The notes: generated from the sequence alone by a model not told the origin. DNA of 64,000 bases from Pseudomonas argentinensis (GCF_001839655.2 NZ_CP056087.1:4340001-4404000), one strand, 5' to 3'; counted from the stretch's first letter, positions 17,149 to 26,566 are shown. Made by a program: numbers and translations.

Positions 17149-19326
17149 ATGTCGCGTCTTGCCCCACCTCGCCGTTTCGCTGCGCACCGTAATCACCTGG
17201 CTCTGGCCATCTGCATGGCCACCATGACCCCGGCTCTGGCTCAACAAAGCAGTGAAGCGCAGAACAGCGAAGCGGGCAGCGTGATGGAACTGGGCGCCAC
17301 CGAAATCACCAATACCCAGCTGGGCAGCACCACCGAAGGCTCGCGCTCCTACACCACCGGTGCCATGTCGACCGCCACCAAACTGCCCATGACCATGCGC
17401 GAAACGCCCCAGGCGGTCACCGTGATCACGCGGCAGCGCATGGACGATATGGGCATGACCAGCATCAACGACGCCATCGACGCCACGCCGGGGGTGTTTC
17501 TCAGTTACTCCAGCGGCCCAGGCCGGCAGACCTATTACGCCCGCGGCTTCGAAATCGACAACCTGATGTATGACGGCATCCCCAGCGGCTACAACGGCGT
17601 AGGCGTAGGCGTGCAGCCGAACCTGGCGATGTTCGACCGGGTTGAAGTGGTGCGCGGCGCCACCGGCCTGGTCACCGGTGCAGGCAACCCCTCGGCGGCA
17701 GTCAATATGGTGCGCAAGCGTCCGCTGGCCGATCAGCGCGTTAACCTGACCGGTGCAGCCGGTAGCTGGGATGACTACCGCGGCGAAGTCGACGCCTCCA
17801 GCCCGCTCAACGAAAGCGGCACCCTGCGCGGCCGGGTGGTGACCTCCTACCGCGATGCCAACAGCTACGTCGATGGTGCCGAGGAAGATCACGGCCTGCT
17901 TTACGCCATCACCGAGGCGGACCTGAGCGACGACACCACCCTGGCCGTCGGCTTTTCCCACCAGAAGGACAAGACCAACAATTTCTGGGGTGCCTCGCTG
18001 GTCGGCCTCGACGGCCGTCACCAGGATCTGCCGCGCTCCTACAACCCGGGCACCGACTGGGAGAACAAGGAACAGGAAACCAACACGCTGTTCGCCGAAC
18101 TGCGTCATCAGTTGGCCAATGACTGGAAGCTGCAGGTCAATGCCAATTACGCCGACCTCAATGCGCTGTTCTCGGGCTCCTACCAGTCACGCTGGAATCC
18201 CAGCGTGGTGGAGCGAACCGTCTGGCAAGCCAAATACGATGAGCACAAGATCGGCATGGACAGCTTCGTCAGCGGCCCGTTCGAGGCCTTCGGGCGCACC
18301 CATGAACTGGTGGTGGGTGCCAGCAAGCGCATCACAGACATGAACACCCACAGTTACAGCCCCTACGATTTGAATTGGCCGCTGGAGGCAGGCAAACCGA
18401 ACTTCACGCGCACCGGCAGCAAACGCACCGTCACCACCGAGGACGGCCTCTACCTGACCACCCGCCTGAGCCTCGCCGAACCACTGAAGCTGGTTCTCGG
18501 CGGTCGCCTGGACTGGTACGACTACGACGACAAGGAAAGCTCGACGGCCGACTACAGGGTGACCCGTAACGTCACCCGTTTTGCCGGACTGATCTACGAC
18601 CTGGATGACCACCACTCGGTTTATGTGAGCTACAGCGATATCTTCAAGCCACAAACCGAAAAGGACACCTCGGGCACGCCAGTCAGGCCAATCGTTGGCA
18701 AGAACTACGAGGTGGGCATCAAGGGTGAATACTTCGACGGCGCCCTGAACGCCAGTGCGGCACTGTTCCGCGTCGATCAGGAAAACCGCGCGGTGGAAAC
18801 GTCTCGCTTCGGCTGCCCGCAGGCTAGCTGCTACCAGGCCTCGGGCGAGGTACGCAGCCAGGGAATCGACCTGGAAATCCAGGGTGCGCTGACCGAGAAC
18901 TGGCAGCTGGGCGCGGGCTACACCTACGCCCGCGTGCACACCATCAAGGACGCCAATAACCCGCAGAACGAGAACCAGCGCTTCGATACCGACATGCCGG
19001 AGCACCTGTTCAAGCTTTCCACCGTCTATCGCTTCCAGGGTCCCCTGGAAAAACTGCGAGTCGGTGGCAACCTTTCCTGGCAAAGCCGGCTGTACAACGA
19101 TATTACGCTGCGCGACGGCAGTAGCTATCGCTTGCAACAAGGCGCCTATGCACTCACCAACCTGATGGCGGGCTACGCGGTCAACGAGAACCTCGACCTG
19201 CAGCTCAATGCCAATAACATTTTCGACAAGAAGTACTACTCGTCCATCTCGGACTCGATCGACTACGGCGGCGACACCTACGGCACGCCACGCAACCTGA
19301 TGCTGACCGCCAAGTACAGCTTCTGA
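17149..19326 (+). CDS. TonB-dependent ferric-siderophore receptor
   Basis: 725-residue outer-membrane receptor. A Sec signal peptide ends near ALA at residue 31. No N-terminal signalling (STN) domain follows, so it is a plain transporter without an anti-sigma partner. The plug domain contains ETPQAVTVITRQRMDD and the DRVEVVRGATGL segment, then a 22-strand beta-barrel ending in the outer-membrane insertion signal KYSF. The plug resembles FhuE/FoxA-type hydroxamate receptors, but ligand assignment is not secure. A Fur box lies immediately upstream and a strong terminator just after, so it is a single iron-repressed gene. Confidence 0.93.
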   Translation: MSRLAPPRRFAAHRNHLALAICMATMTPALAQQSSEAQNSEAGSVMELGATEITNTQLGSTTEGSRSYTTGAMSTATKLPMTMRETPQAVTVITRQRMDDMGMTSINDAIDATPGVFLSYSSGPGRQTYYARGFEIDNLMYDGIPSGYNGVGVGVQPNLAMFDRVEVVRGATGLVTGAGNPSAAVNMVRKRPLADQRVNLTGAAGSWDDYRGEVDASSPLNESGTLRGRVVTSYRDANSYVDGAEEDHGLLYAITEADLSDDTTLAVGFSHQKDKTNNFWGASLVGLDGRHQDLPRSYNPGTDWENKEQETNTLFAELRHQLANDWKLQVNANYADLNALFSGSYQSRWNPSVVERTVWQAKYDEHKIGMDSFVSGPFEAFGRTHELVVGASKRITDMNTHSYSPYDLNWPLEAGKPNFTRTGSKRTVTTEDGLYLTTRLSLAEPLKLVLGGRLDWYDYDDKESSTADYRVTRNVTRFAGLIYDLDDHHSVYVSYSDIFKPQTEKDTSGTPVRPIVGKNYEVGIKGEYFDGALNASAALFRVDQENRAVETSRFGCPQASCYQASGEVRSQGIDLEIQGALTENWQLGAGYTYARVHTIKDANNPQNENQRFDTDMPEHLFKLSTVYRFQGPLEKLRVGGNLSWQSRLYNDITLRDGSSYRLQQGAYALTNLMAGYAVNENLDLQLNANNIFDKKYYSSISDSIDYGGDTYGTPRNLMLTAKYSF

Positions 19327-19343
19327 CCCCAAACCTCACCCAC

Positions 19344-19373
19344 AAAAAAGCCAGTCCTTCGACTGGCTTTTTT
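19344..19373. terminator. Bidirectional rho-independent terminator
   Basis: Inverted repeat AAGCCAGTC ... GACTGGCTT flanked by an A-run and a T-run; it lies between the convergent receptor and DUF945 genes and can serve both. Confidence 0.85.
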
Positions 19374-19390
19374 GCACCCACGCGATGGGA

Positions 19391-20971
19391 TCACTCGGCC
19401 TGATCGGGCGCCTGCGTCTCGGCGCCGTCGTCGTAGCCACCGAGGTCTTCCGGCGCATCGTCGCCGTAGGCCGACGCATCATCACCCAGACCACCGCCCA
19501 TGCCGCCGGTCTTGGACATCACCAGCGTGACGAACTCCTCGACGCTCATGTCCTGGCCGTTGAACGTCACCTTGTTGTCGGCGTAATGCAGGGTCGATTG
19601 CAGGGTCTCGCCTTCCAGGGTCACCAGGCCGGTGCCGAGCGCCATGCCGCTGCCCATCTCGGTCATCATCGCCGCCTGCTGCTCGATGGCCTGGGCGTCG
19701 GTGACGCCTTCGACCATGGCCTGGATGCGCACGCCATCGCCGATCACCGCCTTGGCGACCGCCAGCTTGGCATCCAGCTTGCCGATCAGCTGACGGGCCA
19801 GCTCGTCAGGCGGCAGCTCGAAGGATTCGGGCTTGTCCATGTCCACCACCACCCGCAGCGAGGCCTGGCCATGGGGCGTGGTAAGGGTCAAGTTGTCCAG
19901 CGCCAGCTGGGGTTTGCCAGCCAGCAGCTTCTCCAGGTCGGCCTTCATGCGCGCCTCCTCGTCGGCGGAGAAGTCGAGCTGCGGGGCCTCTTCACCCAGG
20001 GCCTGGGCCTGCTGGATGGGCGTCAGTTTGTCCTGGTAGAGCTTGAACATCGACTGCAACGCCGCGCTGTCGAAGTTCTTGATGGCCCACAGGGTGCGCA
20101 GGCCGCCGATGTCCTTGCCGTCATAGCTGACCATGCCGAGGTCATAGCCGATCTGTCCGTCGAGCATGCTGCCGGTTTCCTGCAGGCTGCCGACCTGGGC
20201 GATGTCCTTGATCAGCACGGCGGGCTTGTCGCCGACCTTGATCTGCGCGGTGGCCAGCTTGATGCTGCTGTCACCGACGTAGAAATCGGCGCTGCCCAGG
20301 CGCTGATCGCTGCTCAGGGTCAGGCCATGCAGGTCGGCCTGCATCGGCGTGTCCTCGGTGCTGGTGATCGACAGGCTGTCCATGGAGCCGCTGACCTGCA
20401 CCTCCTTGGCGTGCTTGCTGGCCTCGAAGTCCAGGGTCATGCCGGAGAACTTGACCGTGGAGGTCGGCGACGGCGCGAAATCCAGCGGCGTCAGCACCAG
20501 CGAACCGCGGCTGGCACCGTTGTAATCCAGGCTGGCCTGGCCACTGAGCGGCGCGGCACCCTTGGCGGCATCGAACCACTTCTGGGTAAGCTCGTTGGGC
20601 TCGAGCTGGTAATGGCTGGCGGCCATGACCGGCCACGGATTCAGGCGTTTGAGGCGCGACAGCGGCAGCGGGCCATGCTCGATATTGTCCAGCAGCAGGA
20701 CTTCCATGTGCCGCGCCTCGCCCTCCTCCGACGGCGCATCGAAGCTCAGCTTGTAGCGCGCGGTGCTGGTGAACAGGCGGGTCTCCAGCGACAGCAGCTC
20801 CAGCTTGACGCTGGCCCCCGTGCCTAGCAGCGCCTCGGCGCCCTGGCGGTTGGATTCCTCGATAAGGTTGCTGAGAACACCGGGCAACTGGGTGCCGGTG
20901 TACCAGGCGCCAGCCGTGCTGAGTGCGCCAACCGCCACCAGCCCGACTGCTACTGCTGCTAATTTGTTCAT
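19391..20971 (-). CDS. DUF945 (YdgA-family) protein
   Basis: 526 residues from ATG 20971. An uncleaved N-terminal TM/signal anchor at residues 5-24 is followed by a long periplasmic domain of repeated beta-strands (amphipathic, AsmA-like character), typical of YdgA/DUF945 proteins. The C-terminal 40 residues are Gly/Asp/Glu-rich and low complexity. Function in this family is not established; an envelope role is inferred. Single gene, convergent with the receptor. Confidence 0.82.
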   Translation of the reverse strand: MNKLAAVAVGLVAVGALSTAGAWYTGTQLPGVLSNLIEESNRQGAEALLGTGASVKLELLSLETRLFTSTARYKLSFDAPSEEGEARHMEVLLLDNIEHGPLPLSRLKRLNPWPVMAASHYQLEPNELTQKWFDAAKGAAPLSGQASLDYNGASRGSLVLTPLDFAPSPTSTVKFSGMTLDFEASKHAKEVQVSGSMDSLSITSTEDTPMQADLHGLTLSSDQRLGSADFYVGDSSIKLATAQIKVGDKPAVLIKDIAQVGSLQETGSMLDGQIGYDLGMVSYDGKDIGGLRTLWAIKNFDSAALQSMFKLYQDKLTPIQQAQALGEEAPQLDFSADEEARMKADLEKLLAGKPQLALDNLTLTTPHGQASLRVVVDMDKPESFELPPDELARQLIGKLDAKLAVAKAVIGDGVRIQAMVEGVTDAQAIEQQAAMMTEMGSGMALGTGLVTLEGETLQSTLHYADNKVTFNGQDMSVEEFVTLVMSKTGGMGGGLGDDASAYGDDAPEDLGGYDDGAETQAPDQAE

Positions 20972-21287
20972 CGTCTGCTCAATGCATGTCCATGATGGGA
21001 ATGTTCGACCTTCCTGGCCTGGCACATGGTGCGCGTGCTGCGAAAGGCGGCGGCAATCTTACCACCCTGCCCCACCAGGCACTGTGCGACCGCTCTCTGT
21101 TTTCTCGCCAAAACCCCCGGTTCGGCCTTGTTTGATGCGCCGCGACCGGTCATTCATCGGCAGGGGGTGCGGTGCGGCCAACTTCTGCTGAATCCTTCCA
21201 CCCTGGGTGCAGTCATACCTCACCAGTAGGGCGCGGAACCTCCGTGCCCAGTGCCGGCCGGCAACAGGCCATCACCGAGGTGCGTAA
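20972..21287. other. Intergenic gap with no recognised feature
   Basis: 316 bp between the divergent DUF945 gene and a small rightward gene. Only short frames occur and no convincing palindrome or repeat was found. It must hold the promoters for both sides. Confidence 0.6.
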
Positions 21288-21506
21288 ATGGCTACACAGA
21301 GTGAAAAAGTGCTCGAACAGGCCTTAATGGCCATGCTGGGCGCCTGCATCGACCTGGGCTACGACGTCGACAAACTGGCGAAAAAGGCCCAGGTACTGGT
21401 CTTGGACAACAGCAAGTACAACTACGTCGAGCAACCCATGCCCTCGACGCCCCACGAAGCCATCGAACGCGCCCTGTCGACGATCAAGAGCGCCCCCCGC
21501 CTCTAG
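21288..21506 (+). CDS. Small hypothetical protein (72 aa)
   Basis: 72-residue soluble protein, predicted mostly helical, with MLGACIDLGYDVDKLAKKAQVLVLD and a C-terminal helix after MPSTPHEAIERAL. A GAGGTG ribosome site stands 6 nt before the ATG and codon use is typical of the neighbourhood, so I treat it as real. No family recognised. Confidence 0.6.
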   Translation: MATQSEKVLEQALMAMLGACIDLGYDVDKLAKKAQVLVLDNSKYNYVEQPMPSTPHEAIERALSTIKSAPRL

Positions 21507-21721
21507 GGCATTGCCCACCATCTGCAGCAAGCAGCACGCCGGGCAGATGCCCAGCGTACTGCGCTGCTTTGGTTCGCCAGCTGTGAAAGCCTGTGAATTC
21601 TTCAGCTAGTTGCGAATTGTCGTGAAGGCACTGCCCTCTACCCTGCTCCCTGCTGATAACGTCCATGGCGCGGGCGATAACGCCTGCCACAAGCCGTTCA
21701 TCCACTGAGGGAGCAGAGCCG

Positions 21722-22186
21722 ATGTCCACGACCGTTTCACCTACCGGCGGTAACCCGAATACTCCAAGTTCGTCGACTTCGGCTTTCGATGCCAAGTTGG
21801 ACATCGCCAGGTCCAGCAAGACCATTGCCGACTACATGCGCCAGAACGGCAAGCAGGCGATCACCAAGCAGGAGGTGTCGCAGCTGGCCAACGACACCTC
21901 GGGCAAGGTGCCGAGCGATGTGGTCGAGGCGGCCAAGTACATGCAGCGTCACCCTGACGTATTCACCGCCATCGAGACCCACGACGTGGCCGGTGCCGAT
22001 GAGCTGTCCGGGGTGTGGAACTTCGACTGGGCCGCCAGCGGCGGATTGAAAGGCACGCCGACCGAAGCGATCGCCAGGATGCAGGACACCTTCGATTACG
22101 CCATTGCCAAATCGGCGCAGATCACCGAGATCACCACGGCCAGCAAAGCAGAGCTGGACTCGACCAAGCAACGTCCGAGCAACTGA
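21722..22186 (+). CDS. Small protein resembling HrpK/NolX (type III translocon) domains
   Basis: 154 residues with a Ser/Thr/Pro-rich first 25 residues and no Sec signal, then a helical domain. The core AITKQEVSQLANDTSG, VPSDVVEAAKYMQRHPDVFTAIETHD is reminiscent of the helical units in HrpK, HrpF and NolX. In those proteins an acidic KxE(L/V) helix precedes xAAxYxxxxPxxFxALD. A disordered Ser/Thr-rich start without a Sec signal would suit a type III substrate, but no type III genes are in the window. GGGAGCAG precedes the ATG. The resemblance is my reading and needs a profile search. Confidence 0.55.
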   Translation: MSTTVSPTGGNPNTPSSSTSAFDAKLDIARSSKTIADYMRQNGKQAITKQEVSQLANDTSGKVPSDVVEAAKYMQRHPDVFTAIETHDVAGADELSGVWNFDWAASGGLKGTPTEAIARMQDTFDYAIAKSAQITEITTASKAELDSTKQRPSN

Positions 22187-22237
22187 GCATCCAGGCGCCG
22201 CAACGGCGCCCACGTCGGCGTTACTCTTAGCAGCCCG

Positions 22238-23332
22238 CTACGGGTCGAGCCGGCGCCGCAGCCACGAAAACGGTGCCAGCGCCCAGAACAGCACATAGGC
22301 CAGCGCCCGCGTGCACACTCGCGCCAGCAACGGTGCCGGCCGCCAGTGCGGTTCGGGAACGAAAGTGCCGGCCGGGCGAAAGTGTGCCAGCGGGCGGGTC
22401 AGAAAACCTTGCCAGAGACCTTCCCGCGATATCGCCACGCCGAGGTTTTCAGGGACGAAGAACCCCGAGTGGCCGTACTCGTCGGTGCGCACGTTGAGCG
22501 TCGAGGCGGCCAGATAGCCGACCTTGCCGCCCGGCCCGGCACCGGGAATGGCGTACTGCGCCAGGGGCACGGCGCGGTCCCGGCCGCCGACATGGTTGAG
22601 CACGGCCTCGACGCGCCCCTGCTCGATCAACCGATCCCAGTCGAAATCCGGACGCACGATGCTTGCCGCGGTGATGATGCGACCGAACCTCAGGTCAGCG
22701 AACTCCGGGTTCTCCAGCACCCGCGACAGCAGCAGCGTACCGAAACTGTGGGCGATGATGTCCGGCCGGTGGGGTAGCCGGCTCTTTTGCGCCTCATAGA
22801 TGGCGATGCGCATGCGCTCACCCAGGCGCCGGGCGAGACGCTCGTGCAGCCAGCGGGCGAACACGTCGATGGTCGCCCAGCCGTATTTGTAGATCAGTAC
22901 CGGCGCCGAATAGCTGAGCCGGTTGGCGATCTGCCAGCTGAACGCTTCCTGCCATTTGGCCCGGCTGTTCATGCCGTGGACGACGATCACCCAGCGGATA
23001 TCGCGGCTGGTCTCGCCCACCAGCCGGTAGCTGGGTTCGACCTCGGGCGCTACGCCCTCCTGCTGAAAATCGGCCTGACAGAACGGGCAGACCGTATTGG
23101 CCATGCCGGCCGGCAGCAAACGCGCACAGGCCGCCATGGGGCACCGATAGGCGTCGCTGCGCACGGCAATCGAGGCACTGACAAGGCCGTCGAGAAAGGC
23201 ATGCAGCGCGCCATCCCCAGGCGCAGTCTCGACCGCCTGGGCGAACTGCCCCAGGGTGAATTCCAGCTCGACGCCCTGGCCCAGACGCCGCGCGACTTCC
23301 GCCTGCCAGCGGTCTGATCGTGCAGCATTCAT
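22238..23332 (-). CDS. Zinc-ribbon alpha/beta-hydrolase with C-terminal membrane segment
   Basis: 364 residues. A Cys4 zinc-ribbon-like unit (C64, C69, C82, C85) precedes a hydrolase domain. That domain has an oxyanion-type VVHGMNS (117-123), a nucleophile elbow AHSFG with Ser196, and plausible acid and base residues Asp252 and His288. A hydrophobic helix at about 337-357 is followed by basic residues, so the protein is probably a membrane-tethered esterase or lipase with a cytosolic active site. Its ATG overlaps the stop of the upstream partner gene (ATGA), so the two are made together. The combination is not one I recognise from a named family. Confidence 0.75.
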   Translation of the reverse strand: MNAARSDRWQAEVARRLGQGVELEFTLGQFAQAVETAPGDGALHAFLDGLVSASIAVRSDAYRCPMAACARLLPAGMANTVCPFCQADFQQEGVAPEVEPSYRLVGETSRDIRWVIVVHGMNSRAKWQEAFSWQIANRLSYSAPVLIYKYGWATIDVFARWLHERLARRLGERMRIAIYEAQKSRLPHRPDIIAHSFGTLLLSRVLENPEFADLRFGRIITAASIVRPDFDWDRLIEQGRVEAVLNHVGGRDRAVPLAQYAIPGAGPGGKVGYLAASTLNVRTDEYGHSGFFVPENLGVAISREGLWQGFLTRPLAHFRPAGTFVPEPHWRPAPLLARVCTRALAYVLFWALAPFSWLRRRLDP

Positions 23333-24315
23333 GGCGCGCTGTTGTACGCCCAGAGCAGCTCGACGATACGCAGCACGTCTTCACGCTTGCATTGCGCCCA
23401 GATGCGCAGCCGCCCTTCACGACCATAGACCTGCACGGCGATCCGCCGGCTGGTGCCGTGTTCCTCGGCGGCGAAATGCAGCATGCCCTGGGCCCGGTCG
23501 AACTGCCCGGTATCCACCGCCTGCAGCACCACGCGCACCGGCTCGACCGCATCGATGCCGCCGTCGGCGAGGGTCGAGGCCATTTCCACGTAGCCACCGT
23601 CGAGCTCGAAACGGGTCGAATGCACGCCCTTGCCCTTGCTAGCGGCGATCTTTACCGCCTGGTTGAGGGGGATTGGTTGCAGGGCGGCGTCCGGGCAGCC
23701 AATCGCCGCCAGGGTGAGGCGCACATCCTGAAAGACCGCCTTGTGGTCGATCTCCGGATTGCGGTGAATCAGCACCAGGCAATAAGGGTCGGCGAAGCGC
23801 CATTCGAAGCGCACCACGCTGCGGTCGAGGCGCTGCCGATAAGCGTCGAAGCGGTAATGCTCCAGCCCTTCTTCAAGGGTGAAATCCTTGGGTTTGAAGC
23901 GATTCCAGCCCGCCTTGCCCTGGTGCCAGACCATCGACAGGCCGGCATCGGATAACGCGATGTGCTTGAGGGTGAGTGCTTGTGGAAAGTCCAGGCTGGC
24001 GCTGGCGTTCAACACCCTGGCGTGAACGCCCCCTGCGATGCCGGCTGCGAGCGTGGCCGCGTCGATCTGCGGCGGTTCGATCAGATAAAGATGCTGGTCG
24101 CCCCATCCTTCGACTTCCGCCAGCCAGGCTTCGAGCTTTTCCTGGGTCAGCTCGTCGGCATCGATGGCGGCATCCAGGTTGGCAGCGAAGTCTTCCTTGG
24201 TCGCGCCGACCTTGACACTGGTGCCGCGCAACAGCTCCTTGATGAAGGCATTGCCCTGGGCAACGATGACCCGTCGCACCAGTTCCTTGAGTTGCGGCTT
24301 GCTCAGCGATTCCAT
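23329..24315 (-). CDS. Partner of the zinc-ribbon hydrolase, unknown function
   Basis: 328 residues from ATG 24315, supported by a GGGGAGAGG ribosome site; a longer reading has no support. The N-terminal roughly 80 residues are helical (LSKPQLKELVRRVIVAQGNAFIKELLR, then an acidic helix). The remaining 240 residues are mixed alpha/beta with no TM, no Walker motif and no metal motif that I can see. Translationally coupled to the downstream hydrolase. I do not recognise the family; it may be an activator, inhibitor or substrate-recognition subunit. Confidence 0.7.
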   Translation of the reverse strand: MESLSKPQLKELVRRVIVAQGNAFIKELLRGTSVKVGATKEDFAANLDAAIDADELTQEKLEAWLAEVEGWGDQHLYLIEPPQIDAATLAAGIAGGVHARVLNASASLDFPQALTLKHIALSDAGLSMVWHQGKAGWNRFKPKDFTLEEGLEHYRFDAYRQRLDRSVVRFEWRFADPYCLVLIHRNPEIDHKAVFQDVRLTLAAIGCPDAALQPIPLNQAVKIAASKGKGVHSTRFELDGGYVEMASTLADGGIDAVEPVRVVLQAVDTGQFDRAQGMLHFAAEEHGTSRRIAVQVYGREGRLRIWAQCKREDVLRIVELLWAYNSAP

Positions 24316-24422
24316 GCCCTCTCCCCGACGATACACCGCGTCATGCCGGACAGTTGGCACCCGGCGCGACATAGCCATACGCCATCATACCGCGTGGAAA
24401 GGGTTTTGGCGCCGTGCCCGTG

Positions 24423-25415
24423 TCAGGCGACTACCTGCACGCCGGGCCGCGGTGTTCTCGCAGGCGTGGCCTCGCCAAGGGCGCTCACCGCGTCGAGCCG
24501 CGCGAGCTGCTCGGCCGACAGTTCGAGCGCCAGCGCGCCGAGGTTGTCGGTGGCCTGCGCCAGGGAGCGCGGCCCAATGATCGGCACCGAGCCGTGGCTG
24601 CCGGCCCAGGCGATGGCGACCTGGCCCGGCGTGGCGCCCAGCTCCTCGGCGACCGCCAGCACGGTATCGAGGATCTGCGTGCGCTGCGGCGAGTTCTCGG
24701 CCTGGAACACCCGGCCACCCAGGCCCTCGGCCCGGCCCTTCTCACCCTGGCGGTACTTGCCGGTGAGCATGCCACCGCCCAGCGGCGACCAGGTGACCAT
24801 ACCCAGCCCCAGCGCCCGGCACGCCTGGAACAGGTCGGCCTCGGGATCGCGATGTACCAGGCTGTGCTCGAACTGGGCGGCGGCGATCGGCAGCGCGTGC
24901 GTCAGCTCGGCCAGCGTGGCGATATGGGCCAGGCGCCAGGCCGGAAAGTTGGACAGCCCCGCGTAGAGGATCTTGCCGGCGCGGGCCAGGTCATCGAGCC
25001 CGCGGACCAGCTCCTCGGCCGGCGTCACGCCATCGGGGTGGTGCACCCAGTAAAGATCGATGCGGTCGGTCTTCAGGCGCTTGAGGCTGGCTTCGACAGA
25101 GGCGACCATGGCCTTGCGGCTGTTGCCGGTCACCAGGCGATTGGCGTTCGGCACCGCGCCGCTGGTGTACTTGCTGGCGAGCAGGAAATCCTCGCGGCGC
25201 CCTGCCAGCAGGGTGCCGAGCAGCGTTTCGGACTGGCCGAACTGATAGACGTCCGCCGTATCGATGAAGTTGCCACCGGCCTCGACATAGGCCTCGAACA
25301 TGCTTTTGCTGGTATCCGGGTCGGCGCCGTGGCCCCACCCCGTGCCGAAGTTGCCCGCGCCCAGTGCCAACTGGGAAACCTGCAAGCCGGTATTGCCGAA
25401 CGCTGCGTATTTCAT
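24423..25415 (-). CDS. Aldo/keto reductase
   Basis: 330-residue NADPH-dependent (beta/alpha)8-barrel reductase. The catalytic tetrad is visible as Asp in IDTADVYQFG, Tyr in the same segment, Lys in LLASKYTSG and His in YWVHHPDG. The cofactor loop GPRSLAQATDNLGAL is near the end. ATG 25415 has GGAG 6 nt upstream and is preferred to the ATG seven codons earlier. It is downstream of a MaoC-like gene and a TetR gene on the same strand, with short gaps, so probably part of one TetR-controlled unit. Aldehyde detoxification is a reasonable inference. Confidence 0.9.
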   Translation of the reverse strand: MKYAAFGNTGLQVSQLALGAGNFGTGWGHGADPDTSKSMFEAYVEAGGNFIDTADVYQFGQSETLLGTLLAGRREDFLLASKYTSGAVPNANRLVTGNSRKAMVASVEASLKRLKTDRIDLYWVHHPDGVTPAEELVRGLDDLARAGKILYAGLSNFPAWRLAHIATLAELTHALPIAAAQFEHSLVHRDPEADLFQACRALGLGMVTWSPLGGGMLTGKYRQGEKGRAEGLGGRVFQAENSPQRTQILDTVLAVAEELGATPGQVAIAWAGSHGSVPIIGPRSLAQATDNLGALALELSAEQLARLDAVSALGEATPARTPRPGVQVVA

Positions 25416-25457
25416 GGTCTGCTCCACTGTCGTCATGCCGCCAGGCGGCTTAGGCTG

Positions 25458-25913
25458 TTACTGCTCGGTGCGCCGCGGCACCACCAGGTTACCCACGGAA
25501 ATCTGTACCGCCTGATCGTGCTGATTCAGGGTGGTGGTGCGCAGCTTGACCAGGCCCTGGCTGGGCATGCTTTTCGAAGGCCGCACCTCCAGCACCTCCA
25601 GTTCGACCCGCAGCTCGTCGCCGGGCCGCACCGGCAGTGGCCAGCGTAGCTCATCGAAACCGGCGCCGATGATGCCGCCGGCCAGCTTCGGCTCGCAGTC
25701 CACCAGCAGGCGCATGGTCAGTGCCGCGGTGTGCCAGCCACTGGCCGCCAGCGAGCCGAACAGCGACTCGCGCGCCGCCTCGTTATCGAGATGAAAGGGC
25801 TGCGGATCGAACTCGCGGGCAAAGGCCTTGATGGCATCTTCGCCGACGCGTGCCCGGGTGGCGCCCGTGAAACGCTGCCCGGGGGCAAGGTCATCGAGGT
25901 AGTGAAGGGTCAT
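25458..25913 (-). CDS. MaoC-like hot-dog dehydratase
   Basis: 151-residue MaoC/(R)-hydratase-fold protein. The hydratase signature is represented by AFAREFDPQPFHLDNEAA near residue 30, with Asp and His in the expected active-site positions, followed by LFGSLAASGWHTAA. GGGAGA precedes the ATG. It lies between tetR-type and aldo/keto reductase genes. It probably acts on an enoyl-CoA or a related unsaturated compound. Confidence 0.88.
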   Translation of the reverse strand: MTLHYLDDLAPGQRFTGATRARVGEDAIKAFAREFDPQPFHLDNEAARESLFGSLAASGWHTAALTMRLLVDCEPKLAGGIIGAGFDELRWPLPVRPGDELRVELEVLEVRPSKSMPSQGLVKLRTTTLNQHDQAVQISVGNLVVPRRTEQ

Positions 25914-25957
25914 GGCGGTCTCCCTGTACGTAGCGAATGTGCATCGGTGAGCGGGGT

Positions 25958-26512
25958 TCAGCGGTTGCCATCGTGCTGCAGCGAGCGGCAGGTGCTGAGG
26001 ATTTCGTCGGCCAGGGGCGAGTCATCGGGGCAGGCCCGTGACAGCACGATGGCGCCGACGGCCTGGGCAAGCTGGCCGACAAGCTGGGCCCGCCCCTGCT
26101 CGCCAGTCACCTCGTCATTGCGCGCCAGCGCCGTCAGCAGGGCCTCGATGGCGTCGGCGAAAACCGTCTTGAGCGCTTCCGGCTGGCGCGCCGCGTCGCC
26201 GCCAAGTGCGGAAAGCGTGCAGCCCAGATCCCGGACATCGCGGTGCTTGCGCGTCAGGTAGCGGTCGAAGAACTGCCGCGTACTCAGATCCTGGCTGTGC
26301 TCCAGGCTTTTCGCGATGCCGCAGGCGGCAGACTCCGCCATCAGGTCGGCCTTGGAAGCGAAGTGCTTGTAGAAGCCGCCATGGGTGAAACCGGCGGCCG
26401 CCATCAGGTCCGCCACGCCCACACCGTCGTAGCCGCGTTCACGGAACAGCCGGGACGCCGTCTCCACGATCAGCACCCGGTTGGCCTGGGCCTGGGCCTT
26501 GCTCACGCGCAT
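25958..26512 (-). CDS. TetR-family transcriptional regulator
   Basis: 184 residues. The N-terminal three-helix DNA-binding domain contains VADLMAAAGFTHGGFYKHFASKADL, close to the AcrR/NemR-like class. The remainder is a helical ligand pocket. GAGGCGG precedes ATG 26512. It leads a leftward set with the MaoC-like and aldo/keto reductase genes and is divergent from an Old Yellow Enzyme gene, so it may respond to electrophiles and control both directions. Confidence 0.9.
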   Translation of the reverse strand: MRVSKAQAQANRVLIVETASRLFRERGYDGVGVADLMAAAGFTHGGFYKHFASKADLMAESAACGIAKSLEHSQDLSTRQFFDRYLTRKHRDVRDLGCTLSALGGDAARQPEALKTVFADAIEALLTALARNDEVTGEQGRAQLVGQLAQAVGAIVLSRACPDDSPLADEILSTCRSLQHDGNR

Positions 26513-26544
26513 ATCACCGCCTCTAGGTTCACGCTCGACTCAAT

Positions 26545-26566
26545 GACATTATCACGTATAGATGTC
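26545..26566. promoter_or_regulatory. Candidate TetR operator (GACAT-N12-ATGTC)
   Basis: Inverted repeat GACAT ... ATGTC with a 12-bp spacer, 33 bp upstream of the TetR start in the 303-bp gap shared with the divergent Old Yellow Enzyme gene. Symmetry and AT-rich core suit autoregulation by the TetR protein. Confidence 0.45.
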
